A DNA stretch of 64,000 nt from assembly GCF_902459765.1 (NCBI RefSeq), contig NZ_CABPSP010000002.1, positions 310,001 to 374,000 on the forward strand. Direction: 5' to 3'. The notes under the pieces are model-generated. The model was not told the DNA's origin and searched no databases. It saw nothing but the letters and a program-made list of their open reading frames with translations. Made by a program: the position numbers and the translations under genes. This stretch comes from Pandoraea anapnoica. Its GTDB lineage: Bacteria > Pseudomonadota > Gammaproteobacteria > Burkholderiales > Burkholderiaceae. This document shows positions 15,638-24,449 of this stretch, piece by piece; positions within the stretch are counted from its first letter, which is position 1; the number at the start of each line of letters is the position of its first letter.

Positions 15638-15745
15638 GATAAAACGCAGGTAAGGATAAAGCAGGGATTTTATAATAGACACTGACTGTCACGGGGCCCC
15701 ATGCGAATGGAGCCCCGTGCTTTGCCATTTCTGCAACGTTTTCTT

Positions 15746-18700
15746 ATGTCCTCCGCCAACGCCCTATCCCGTCATACCGTGCCTGTGCCGCTCGTAAAAG
15801 CGGGACAGCGTTACGCTTTCGCCGGCTCGCACGCATCGAGCGACGCTCTGCTCATCGCCCGCTATTTCGAAGAGAATCGCGAGCGCCTGCCGTTGCTGGC
15901 CGTCGTATGCGCGCAAGCCACCGACGCTCTGCGTCTTCAGCAGGAGCTCAAGTGGTGCGCGCCCGAGGCCCGGGTGCGGCTGCTCCCCGATTGGGAGACG
16001 CTGCCCTACGACACGTTCTCGCCGCACCAGGACCTGGTCTCCGAGCGTCTCGCCACGCTGCACGATCTCGGCGAGAAGCGCTGCGACATCGTGCTCGTGC
16101 CCGCGACCACGGCGCTTTATCGCATGGCGCCCGCCAGCTACATGGCGGCCTACACGTTCTTCTTCACACAGGGCGAACGGCTCGACGAAGCGCGTCTGAA
16201 GTCGCAACTGACGCTCGCGGGCTACGAGCACGTGAGTCAGGTCATGCGCCCCGGCGAATATTGCGTGCGTGGCGGCCTCATCGATCTCTACCCGATGGGC
16301 TCGGCACTGCCGTACCGTCTCGATCTGTTCGACGACACCGTCGACAGCATTCGCGCGTTCGATCCCGACACGCAGCGCAGCCTGTACCCGGTAAAGGAAG
16401 TGCGTCTGCTGCCCGGCCGCGAATTCCCGTTCGACGAACCCGCCCGCACCGCCTTCCGGGGCCGTTGGCGCGAGGTCTTCGAAGGCGATCCGAGCCGCAG
16501 CCCGATCTATAAGGACATCGGCAGCGGCGTGCCGTCGGCCGGTATCGAGTACTACCTTCCGCTGTTCTTCGAAGAGACGGCCACGCTGTTTCACTATCTG
16601 CCGACAGACGCGCAACTCGTTTTCGTCGGCGATCTCGACACGGCCATCAACCGTTTCTGGAACGACACCCGCCAGCGCTACAACTTCCTGTCGCACGACC
16701 GCGAGCGCCCGGTGCTACCGCCGGAGCAGCTGTTCCTGCTCGATCAGGACTTCTTTACGCTCGCCAAACCCTTCGCGCGACTGACGCTGCCCTCGCCCGG
16801 TGACGGCAGCTGGGCGATTGCGCTGCCACCGCTGGCCATCAACCGTCGTGCGGACGACCCGCTCACCGCCCTGCGCGCCTATCTGGCGCGCACGCCCGCG
16901 CGCGTGCTGCTGTGCGCCGACTCGGCGGGCCGTCGCGAGACACTGCTGCAATTGCTGCACGACAACGATCTTCGCCCCGCAAGCGTCGAATCGCTCGAAG
17001 ACTTTCTGACGTCGGACACGCGCTTCGCGATCGGCATCGCCCCGCTGGCCGCCGGATTCCTGCTGCCGGCGGAAGACCTCGCCTTCGTCACCGAGAACGA
17101 GCTTTACGAAGGGCTCGCCCGCCGTGCGGGTAAGCGCCGCCAAGAACAAGCGACCTCGGTCGACTCGATGGTGCGCGATCTGGCCGAGCTGAAGGTCGGC
17201 GACCCGGTCGTCCACAGTCAGCATGGCATCGGCCGCTATCAGGGCCTCGTCAGCATGGATCTCGGCGAAGGCGAAACCGAGTTCCTGCATCTCGAATACT
17301 CGGGCGACAGCAAGCTGTACGTGCCGGTCTCGCAACTGCATCTGATTTCGCGCTACAGCGGCGCAGATCCGGACACCGCACCGTTGCACTCGCTCGGCTC
17401 CGGCCAGTGGGAGAAGGCCAAACGCAAGGCCGCACAGCAGATCCGCGACACCGCCGCTGAGTTGCTCAATCTGTACGCGCGTCGCGCTGCACGCTCGGGC
17501 TATGCGTTCGAACTGTCGCCGCGCGATTACGAGAAGTTTGCGGATAGCTTCGGCTTCGAAGAAACGCCGGATCAGGCCGCCGCCATTGCCGCCGTGATGA
17601 GCGATATGACGAGCGGCCGCCCAATGGATCGTCTGGTCTGCGGGGACGTGGGCTTCGGCAAGACCGAAGTCGCCCTGCGCGCCGCCTTCATCGCCGTACT
17701 CGACGGCAAGCAGGTCGCCATTCTCGCCCCCACGACGCTGCTGGCCGAACAGCACGCGCAAACCTTCTCCGACCGCTTTGCCGACTGGCCGGTGCGCATT
17801 GCCGAGCTCTCGCGCTTCAAGACTACGAAGGAAGTGAATGCGAGCGTGAAAGCGATTAACGAAGGCCAGGTCGACATCGTGATCGGCACGCACAAGCTGC
17901 TCTCGAACGATATCCAGTTCCAGCGCCTCGGCCTTGTGATCATCGACGAAGAACACCGCTTCGGTGTCCGTCAGAAGGAAGCGCTCAAGGCGCTGCGCGC
18001 CGAAGTGGACATGCTCACGCTGACCGCCACGCCGATCCCGCGTACGCTGGGCATGGCGCTCGAAGGCTTGCGTGACTTCTCGGTGATCGCCACCGCGCCG
18101 CAGAAGCGTCTGGCGATCAAGACCTTCGTGCGACGCGAGGAAGACGGCGTCATCCGCGAAGCCATGCTGCGCGAACTCAAGCGCGGCGGGCAAGTGTACT
18201 TCCTGCACAACGAAGTCGAGACGATCGAGAATCGCAAGGCGCAACTCGAAGCGCTCGTGCCCGAAGCGCGCATCGTCGTCGCCCACGGCCAGATGCACGA
18301 GCGCGATCTCGAGCGGGTGATGCGCGACTTCGTGACACAACGCGCCAACGTGCTGCTGTGTACGACCATCATCGAGACCGGCATCGACGTGCCGACAGCC
18401 AACACGATCCTGATGCATCGCGCCGACAAGTTCGGTCTGGCGCAGTTGCACCAGTTGCGCGGCCGCGTGGGCCGTTCGCACCATCAGGCTTACGCCTATC
18501 TGCTCGTGCACGATCCGAAGTCGCTCACCAAGCAGGCACAGCGCCGTCTCGAAGCCATTCAGCAGATGGAAGAACTCGGCGCGGGCTTTTACCTTGCCAT
18601 GCACGATCTGGAAATTCGCGGCGCAGGCGAAGTGCTGGGCGACAAGCAGTCCGGGGAAATTCACGAGATCGGCTTCCAGCTGTACACAGACATGCTGGCA

Positions 18701-19219
18701 GACGCCGTGAGCGCCCTCAAAGCGGGTCGCGAGCCGGACCTCACCGCCCCGCTCGCCGCCACGACGGAAATCAACCTGCACGTGCCTGCGATTCTGCCGA
18801 GCGACTACTGCGGCGACGTTCAGGAGCGCCTCTCGTTGTACAAACGTCTCGCTAACGGCACGCAACCCGACGCCATCGACACGATTCAGGAAGAACTCGT
18901 CGACCGCTTCGGCAAGCTGCCGCAACAGGCGCAGGCGCTTATCGAGACGCACCGGCTGCGTCTGCTGGCCAAACCGCTCGGCATCATCAAGATCGACGCC
19001 AGCGAAGAAGCCATCGCACTGCAATTCGAACCGACGCCCCCCGTCGACCCGATGCGCATCATCGAACTGGTGCAGAAGCACCGCCACATCAAGCTCGCCG
19101 GACAGGACAAGCTGCGTATCGAAGTGAAGCATGCGCAACTCACCGACCGCGTGCGGGCCATCAAGGAAACGCTGCGTGCGCTCGGCTCGCCCGGCTCATC
19201 CGGCACTAGGGCGGCCTGA
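15746..19219 (+). CDS. mfd: transcription-repair coupling factor Mfd
   Basis: Mfd displaces RNA polymerase stalled at lesions and recruits UvrABC. The 1157-residue form starts at the ATG at 15746; an ATG at 15701 would add 15 residues. In order, the N-terminal UvrB-like module lacks a working ATPase, the RNAP-interacting domain includes D-P-V-V-H-S-Q-H-G-I-G-R-Y, and the helicase carries Walker A (G-D-V-G-F-G-K-T-E-V) near residue 635 and the D-E-E-H box. RecG-like motifs follow (T-A-T-P-I-P-R-T-L, G-R-V-G-R-S), then the C-terminal TRCF domain. Length is typical. It stands alone on this strand. Confidence 0.97.
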   Translation: MSSANALSRHTVPVPLVKAGQRYAFAGSHASSDALLIARYFEENRERLPLLAVVCAQATDALRLQQELKWCAPEARVRLLPDWETLPYDTFSPHQDLVSERLATLHDLGEKRCDIVLVPATTALYRMAPASYMAAYTFFFTQGERLDEARLKSQLTLAGYEHVSQVMRPGEYCVRGGLIDLYPMGSALPYRLDLFDDTVDSIRAFDPDTQRSLYPVKEVRLLPGREFPFDEPARTAFRGRWREVFEGDPSRSPIYKDIGSGVPSAGIEYYLPLFFEETATLFHYLPTDAQLVFVGDLDTAINRFWNDTRQRYNFLSHDRERPVLPPEQLFLLDQDFFTLAKPFARLTLPSPGDGSWAIALPPLAINRRADDPLTALRAYLARTPARVLLCADSAGRRETLLQLLHDNDLRPASVESLEDFLTSDTRFAIGIAPLAAGFLLPAEDLAFVTENELYEGLARRAGKRRQEQATSVDSMVRDLAELKVGDPVVHSQHGIGRYQGLVSMDLGEGETEFLHLEYSGDSKLYVPVSQLHLISRYSGADPDTAPLHSLGSGQWEKAKRKAAQQIRDTAAELLNLYARRAARSGYAFELSPRDYEKFADSFGFEETPDQAAAIAAVMSDMTSGRPMDRLVCGDVGFGKTEVALRAAFIAVLDGKQVAILAPTTLLAEQHAQTFSDRFADWPVRIAELSRFKTTKEVNASVKAINEGQVDIVIGTHKLLSNDIQFQRLGLVIIDEEHRFGVRQKEALKALRAEVDMLTLTATPIPRTLGMALEGLRDFSVIATAPQKRLAIKTFVRREEDGVIREAMLRELKRGGQVYFLHNEVETIENRKAQLEALVPEARIVVAHGQMHERDLERVMRDFVTQRANVLLCTTIIETGIDVPTANTILMHRADKFGLAQLHQLRGRVGRSHHQAYAYLLVHDPKSLTKQAQRRLEAIQQMEELGAGFYLAMHDLEIRGAGEVLGDKQSGEIHEIGFQLYTDMLADAVSALKAGREPDLTAPLAATTEINLHVPAILPSDYCGDVQERLSLYKRLANGTQPDAIDTIQEELVDRFGKLPQQAQALIETHRLRLLAKPLGIIKIDASEEAIALQFEPTPPVDPMRIIELVQKHRHIKLAGQDKLRIEVKHAQLTDRVRAIKETLRALGSPGSSGTRAA

Positions 19220-19446
19220 GTCTCATGCCATCCCCGCTGCACACGACGCTTGCCCGAAACACCGCGAAAGCCAAATAAAACGAGCGAACTTCGTGTGCAC
19301 CGCAGCAATTTCCATCTCACCGCTTTTTCGTGCGTCCGGGCAAACCCGCGCCCGGCGTGCGTTTTCCCGCGAGGCAAGAATGGTTGTTCACACAACCTTT
19401 TACCTCTAAATTATTTTTGAGTAACATTTCCCAGTAGCAATACGTA

Positions 19447-19468
19447 TTCAACGTGATCGACGCATTGA
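19447..19468. repeat. imperfect inverted repeat upstream of the M20 deacetylase gene
   Basis: TTCAACGT ... ACGCATTGAA forms an imperfect dyad about 40 bases before the start codon, inside an unusually AT-rich stretch. It could be an operator. No regulator is known. Confidence 0.25.
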
Positions 19469-19508
19469 ACGTATTGATCGTATGACTGGAAGATTCCCGG
19501 AGATTCGA

Positions 19509-20723
19509 ATGACAAGCGCTTCCCAAGCTATCGCCCCGCAGGCCACCAACGAGGCTCAGCCGGCATCGGTCGACTGGATCTCGAAGCTGGTCAGCATCGA
19601 CACCACGAGCCGCGAATCGAACCTCGGCCTGATCGAGACGGTGCGCGACAGTCTCCAACACGCCGGTGTCGAACCGTGGCTGTCGTACGACGCCACGAAG
19701 CGTAAGGCCAACCTGTTCGTCACCCTGCCCGCTGCCGACGGCAACACGCAAGGCGGCATCGTCCTTTCGGGTCACACCGACGTCGTGCCGGTCGACGGCC
19801 AGGCATGGGACACCGATCCGTTCAAGCCGGTCGTGCGCGACGGCAACCTGTACGGCCGTGGCACGTGCGACATGAAGGGCTTCATCGGCTCGGTCATGAC
19901 GATGCTCCCTCAGATGCGCGACGCCAAGCTCAAGACGCCCTTCCACTTCGCCTTTTCGTACGACGAAGAAATCGGCTGCGTGGGCGCGCCCGTCATGCTC
20001 GCCGAACTGCGCGAGCGCGGCATCCGCCCGGACGGCTGCATCGTGGGCGAGCCGACGAGCATGCGCGTGATCGTCGCGCACAAGGGCATCAACGCTTACC
20101 AGTGCTGCGTGCGCGGTCATGCAGCGCATTCGTCGCTCACGCCGAAGGGCTCGAACGCCATCGAGTACGCCGCGCGCCTGATCTGCTACATCCGCGATCT
20201 GGCCGATCACTTCAAGCAGAACGGTCCGTTCGATGAACTGTTCGACGTGCCGTTCACCACGGCGCAGACGGGCACGATCTCGGGCGGCATCGCCCTGAAC
20301 ACGATTCCGGCCCTGTGCGAGTTCGTCTTCGAATATCGCAACCTGCCGGGTGTCGATGCCGAAGGCATCTTCGCGCGCATTCAGGAATACGCCGTGAACG
20401 AGCTGGTGCCGAAGATGCAGAAGGAGCATCCGAACGCAGGCATCGAGTTCAAGAAGATTGCGGCCGCCCCGGCGCTCGACGCCTCGGAGCAGGACGCCAT
20501 TACCCAACTCGTGCGTGCGCTCACCAAGGACACCGACAAGCGCAAGGTCGCCTACGGCACCGAAGCGGGTCAGTTCCAGCTCGCAGGCGTGCCGTCGATC
20601 GTGTGCGGCCCGGGCAACATCGAACAGGCCCACAAGCCGAACGAGTTCGTGTCGCTCGAACAGATCGCGCAGTGCGAGTCGTTCCTGCAAAAGCTGCTTC
20701 GCAGCAACACCGTCGGCGCCTGA
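19509..20723 (+). CDS. argE: acetylornithine deacetylase (M20 family)
   Basis: This 404-residue zinc metallohydrolase removes the acetyl group from N-acetylornithine or a related N-acyl amino acid. Metal-binding motifs are S-G-H-T-D-V-V-P, G-R-G-T-C-D-M-K-G and D-E-E-I-G-C-V-G, all intact. The ATG at 19509 is preceded by CCGGAG; the ATG at 19482 has no such signal. Sequence is closest in style to proteobacterial ArgE. The genes that follow (transporter, PLP dehydratase, ornithine cyclodeaminase homologue) lie on the same strand with short spacing. This enzyme may therefore work in uptake and breakdown of an acylated amino acid rather than, or as well as, in arginine synthesis. Confidence 0.88.
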   Translation: MTSASQAIAPQATNEAQPASVDWISKLVSIDTTSRESNLGLIETVRDSLQHAGVEPWLSYDATKRKANLFVTLPAADGNTQGGIVLSGHTDVVPVDGQAWDTDPFKPVVRDGNLYGRGTCDMKGFIGSVMTMLPQMRDAKLKTPFHFAFSYDEEIGCVGAPVMLAELRERGIRPDGCIVGEPTSMRVIVAHKGINAYQCCVRGHAAHSSLTPKGSNAIEYAARLICYIRDLADHFKQNGPFDELFDVPFTTAQTGTISGGIALNTIPALCEFVFEYRNLPGVDAEGIFARIQEYAVNELVPKMQKEHPNAGIEFKKIAAAPALDASEQDAITQLVRALTKDTDKRKVAYGTEAGQFQLAGVPSIVCGPGNIEQAHKPNEFVSLEQIAQCESFLQKLLRSNTVGA

Positions 20724-20977
20724 GCGTGAATACCGGCCCAGATCGCTTCGGGCCGATGCAACATTCCGATTCAGGGACGTGGTCAGCGCGACCGCCGGCC
20801 AAGCGGGCCGTATTCCGTTCGTCGGATGCGGCCCGTTGCCTTCGCAGCACGTGCATCACCGGTTTCACGCAGAACCCAAGCAGTACGCAGTGACAGACGC
20901 CTAAAACAAGGGCGCACAGGACATCCATCCGCAAGATAACAAGTACGTACGCCAGACAGGTTTTGGAGATCTCGCCC

Positions 20978-22264
20978 ATGAGCGCAAGCGCAGCCCCCAA
21001 CGCGACGGCACAGGCCGGCCGCACTTCCCCACACGCCTGGCGTGTGATCGTATCGGCCTCGATCGGTAACGCGCTCGAATGGTTCGATCTCGTGGTGTAC
21101 GGCTTCTTCGCCGTGACCATCGCGAAACTGTTCTTCCCGACCGGCAACGACACCGTGTCGCTGCTGCTTACGCTCGGCACGTTCGGGGTGTCGTTCTTCA
21201 TGCGTCCGCTGGGCGCGATCGTGATCGGCGCGTACGCCGACCGCGCGGGACGTAAAGCCGCCCTCACCCTTTCGATCCTGATGATGATGGTCGGCACGCT
21301 GCTCATCGCGATCATGCCGACGTACACCACCATCGGTGTGCTCGCGCCCATCGGCATTGTCATCGCCCGTATGGTGCAGGGCTTCTCGGCCGGTGGCGAA
21401 TTCGGCAGCGCGACGGCGTTTCTCGCCGAACACGCGCCGCAACGTCGTGGCTTCTTCTCAAGCTGGCAGGTCGCATCGCAAGGTCTCACGACGCTGCTGG
21501 CCGCCGGCTTCGGCGCATTGCTGACGGGCAACTTGTCGCCCGAGGCGATGGCCTCGTGGGGCTGGCGCGTGCCGTTCTTCTTCGGCCTGCTGATCGGCCC
21601 GGTCGCGTACTACATTCGCCGCCGCCTGGACGAAACGCCCGAGTTCCTCGACATCGAACCGACGCAAAGCCCGCTGCGCGACACGTTCGCCAGCCAGAAA
21701 GAGCGCCTGCTGCTCGCCATCGGCGTAGTCGTGATGGCGACGGTCGCCACCTATCTGGTGCTGTACATGCCGACGTACGCTGTCAAGCAACTGGGTCTGC
21801 CGTCGTCGGCCGCCTTCTCCGCGGTGCTGCTCACCGGCGTGGTGCAGTTGATCGTCGCGCCGATCGTGGGTCACTGGTCGGACACGCACGGTCGTATCAA
21901 GCCGATGCTCGCAGCCGCCGTGGCGCTGCTGGTGCTCGTCTACCCGATGTTCCGCTTCCTCGACGCGAACCCGACGTTCGGCTCGCTGATGGTGTTCCAG
22001 ATCGTGCTCGGTCTGCTGATGACGACCTATTTCGGCGCGCTGCCCGCCCTGCTCACGGAACTGTTCCCGGTGCAGGTGCGTACCACGGGCCTCTCGCTCG
22101 GCTACAACATCGCGGCGACCGTGTTCGGCGGCTTCGCACCGTTTATCATCACGTGGCTGATCGGCGCAACGGGCAACAAGCTCGCGCCGAGCTTCTATTT
22201 GATTTTCGCAGCGCTCATCAGCATTACCGCGCTGCTGCGCAGCCGCAAGATCGGCATGCGCTGA
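20978..22264 (+). CDS. MFS transporter, metabolite:H+ symporter (MHS) family
   Basis: The 428-residue inner-membrane protein has about 12 hydrophobic segments. The MHS signature is present: S-I-G-N-A-L-E-W-F-D-L-V-V-Y-G-F-F-A near the first helix, and A-D-R-A-G-R-K-A-A-L in the loop after helix 2. R-M-V-Q-G-F-S-A-G-G-E-F-G-S marks helix 4. Relatives carry citrate, alpha-ketoglutarate, proline/betaine or shikimate; the substrate here cannot be read from sequence. The start at ATG 20978 follows TTGGAG. It sits between the deacetylase and dehydratase genes, suggesting uptake of the pathway's substrate. Confidence 0.88.
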   Translation: MSASAAPNATAQAGRTSPHAWRVIVSASIGNALEWFDLVVYGFFAVTIAKLFFPTGNDTVSLLLTLGTFGVSFFMRPLGAIVIGAYADRAGRKAALTLSILMMMVGTLLIAIMPTYTTIGVLAPIGIVIARMVQGFSAGGEFGSATAFLAEHAPQRRGFFSSWQVASQGLTTLLAAGFGALLTGNLSPEAMASWGWRVPFFFGLLIGPVAYYIRRRLDETPEFLDIEPTQSPLRDTFASQKERLLLAIGVVVMATVATYLVLYMPTYAVKQLGLPSSAAFSAVLLTGVVQLIVAPIVGHWSDTHGRIKPMLAAAVALLVLVYPMFRFLDANPTFGSLMVFQIVLGLLMTTYFGALPALLTELFPVQVRTTGLSLGYNIAATVFGGFAPFIITWLIGATGNKLAPSFYLIFAALISITALLRSRKIGMR

Positions 22265-22374
22265 GTCCGATCATCGGTGCAGCGATACGGGGCTGGCGAT
22301 ATTGCCTGCCCCATATCGCACTGAGATTGCACCGACATCGCATCGGATTCCCTAACTACGGAGACACAGTCCAA

Positions 22375-23403
22375 GTGACGCAATCGACCCCCGCCCTGCA
22401 CGACGAGACCATCGACGGCCAACCCGTCCCGACGAAAGACACCATTGCCGCGCTGCACGAGAAGCTGTTGCCCTACGTGCGCACGACTCCGGTCTTCACG
22501 CGCCGCGATTTCCCGACGCTCGGCAACACGGAAGTGACGTTCAAGTACGAGCTGTTGCAGGCCTCGGGGACCTTCAAAGCACGCGGCGCATTCTCGAACC
22601 TGCTCTCACTCGACGATGCACAACGCAAGGCAGGCGTGACGTGCGTGTCCGCTGGCAACCACGCCGTGGCAGTCGCTTACGCGGCGCAGGCGATGGGCGT
22701 GGCCGCCAAGACGGTCATGCTCAAGACAGCCAGCCCGGCCCGCTCGTCGCTGTGTCGCGAGTACGGCGCCGACCTGATCCTCGCGGAGAACGTCCATGAG
22801 GCGTTTGAGATCGTCAAGCGCGTGGAGCAGGAGGAAGGCCGCTACTTCGTGCATCCGTTCAACGGCTATCGCACGATTCTCGGCACCGCCACGCTCGGCT
22901 ACGAATGGATGCAGCAGACCCCGAACCTCGACGCCGTGATCGTCCCCATCGGCGGCGGCGGTCTGATTTCGGGTGTTGCCACTGCCATCAAGCTGTTCGC
23001 GCCACACGTGAAGGTCTACGGCGTGGAGCCCGCCGGTGCCGACGCCATGGCCCAGAGTTTCGCGCAAGGCAGCCCGATCAAGATGGGACCGATGGCGGGG
23101 ATCGCGGACAGTCTCATGGCGCCGCACACCGAGTTGTACGGCTACACGCTGTGCCGTCGCCATGTCGACGAACTGGTGACCGTCACCGACGACGACATGC
23201 GCGCGGGCATGCTCACGCTGTTCCGTCAGTTGAAGCTGGCGGTGGAACCCGCGTGTGCGGCTGCGACGGCTGCGTTGATGGGCCCGCTGCGCGACAAGCT
23301 CATGGGCAAGCGCGTGGGCGTCCTGCTGTGCGGGACGAACACCGACACCGCGACGTTCAACCGCCACATCGAAGCCGCCCTCGCCGCCGAAGCGAACGGC
23401 TGA
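22375..23403 (+). CDS. threonine dehydratase-like PLP enzyme
   Basis: The 342-residue protein is a fold-type II PLP enzyme of the threonine/serine dehydratase group. The cofactor lysine lies in A-S-G-T-F-K-A-R-G-A-F. The substrate loop is S-A-G-N-H-A-V-A-V-A, and the phosphate-binding glycine run is P-I-G-G-G-G-L-I-S-G. It lacks the C-terminal regulatory ACT domain of biosynthetic IlvA. The GTG start at 22375 follows ACGGAG. It ends 12 bases before an ornithine cyclodeaminase homologue; the same pairing occurs in ectoine-degradation operons (EutB/EutC). The exact substrate is unknown. Confidence 0.85.
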   Translation: MTQSTPALHDETIDGQPVPTKDTIAALHEKLLPYVRTTPVFTRRDFPTLGNTEVTFKYELLQASGTFKARGAFSNLLSLDDAQRKAGVTCVSAGNHAVAVAYAAQAMGVAAKTVMLKTASPARSSLCREYGADLILAENVHEAFEIVKRVEQEEGRYFVHPFNGYRTILGTATLGYEWMQQTPNLDAVIVPIGGGGLISGVATAIKLFAPHVKVYGVEPAGADAMAQSFAQGSPIKMGPMAGIADSLMAPHTELYGYTLCRRHVDELVTVTDDDMRAGMLTLFRQLKLAVEPACAAATAALMGPLRDKLMGKRVGVLLCGTNTDTATFNRHIEAALAAEANG

Positions 23404-23415
23404 CAAGGATTCCCA

Positions 23416-24441
23416 ATGTCCGCCACTGTTTCCTCGCCGCCCGTTCTCCTGCTCGACGCTGCGCAAATTGCCGCGCTCATGCCGGTGGCCGATGCAATCC
23501 CTGTCATGTCCGATATGTTCGGTGCGCTCGCTCGCGAGCAGATTCACTTGCCGTTACGGCAGATCGTCCGACCGCCCGAGACACTGGGTGCAAAGGGCTT
23601 GCTGGGGATGATGCCTGCGTTCCTGAGCGCAACGGTGTCCGGCACACCGGTCTACGGCGCGAAGGTGGGCACCTTTTTCCCTGGGAACAGCGCGCATGGC
23701 AAGGATCCCCACCAGGGCTGCGTGCTGCTGATGAGCGGCGAGACGGGCGAACTGCTCGCCGTCATGAACGCCGCCGAGATCACCGGCATTCGTACCGCCG
23801 CAGTGACGGGACTGGCGACGCGTCTGCTCGCGCGACATGACGCGTCCCGTCTTGCCCTGATCGGCGCTGGTCATCAGGCGCACTGGCATCTTGCTGCGCT
23901 TGCCGCCGCTCGCCCGCTGCGACATGTGCGTGTGGCAAGCCGCTCGCTCGCCTCGGCGCAAGCGTTCGTCGACAAGGAACAACCGAATTACGGCTTCCGC
24001 CTTGAAGCGGCGCAAAGCGTCGAGGCGGCCGTGCGCGACGCCGATATCGTAGTGACGGTGACGAACTCGACCGACCCGGTGCTGCAAGCGGAATGGATCG
24101 CACCGGGTACCCACGTCAATCTGGTGGGCAGTAGCACGCCGCGCCATCGCGAGGCCGACACGTCGCTCATGGCACGTGCGCAACTCTTCGTCGACCGTCG
24201 CGAATCGACGATCAACGAATCGGGCGACTATCTGGCCGCCGCTGCCGAAGGCCGCATCGGGCCGGACGACCTGCTTGCCGAACTCGGAGAACTGGTCATT
24301 CGTACGCACGCGGGACGCACCGACGCCGAATCCGTTACGCTCTTCAAGTCGCTCGGCATGGGCGCGCAGGACGTTGCACTGGCCGCTGCGCTTTATCACC
24401 GGGCCCAATCGAGCAACGTCGGCGTACGCGCTACGATCTAA
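23416..24441 (+). CDS. ornithine cyclodeaminase/mu-crystallin family protein
   Basis: This 341-residue NAD(P)-dependent enzyme has the family motifs G-A-K-V-G-T-F-F-P, I-T-G-I-R-T-A-A-V-T-G-L-A, the dinucleotide loop I-G-A-G-H-Q-A, and A-D-I-V-V-T-V-T-N-S. The V-N-L-V-G-S and E-L-G-E-L-V segments are also typical. The family covers ornithine cyclodeaminase (ornithine to proline), alanine dehydrogenase and ketimine reductases. Next to a PLP dehydratase it resembles EutC of ectoine catabolism. It is last in the four-gene plus-strand set and ends eight bases before the stop codon of the convergent giant gene. No terminator is visible between them. Confidence 0.87.
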   Translation: MSATVSSPPVLLLDAAQIAALMPVADAIPVMSDMFGALAREQIHLPLRQIVRPPETLGAKGLLGMMPAFLSATVSGTPVYGAKVGTFFPGNSAHGKDPHQGCVLLMSGETGELLAVMNAAEITGIRTAAVTGLATRLLARHDASRLALIGAGHQAHWHLAALAAARPLRHVRVASRSLASAQAFVDKEQPNYGFRLEAAQSVEAAVRDADIVVTVTNSTDPVLQAEWIAPGTHVNLVGSSTPRHREADTSLMARAQLFVDRRESTINESGDYLAAAAEGRIGPDDLLAELGELVIRTHAGRTDAESVTLFKSLGMGAQDVALAAALYHRAQSSNVGVRATI

Positions 24442-24449
24442 GACGCGAG

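Noticed and set aside
16715-19138. 807-codon minus-strand ORF opposite mfd
   Set aside because: Shadow of mfd caused by high GC and biased third positions; Arg/His/Glu-rich with no domain, and mfd is certain.
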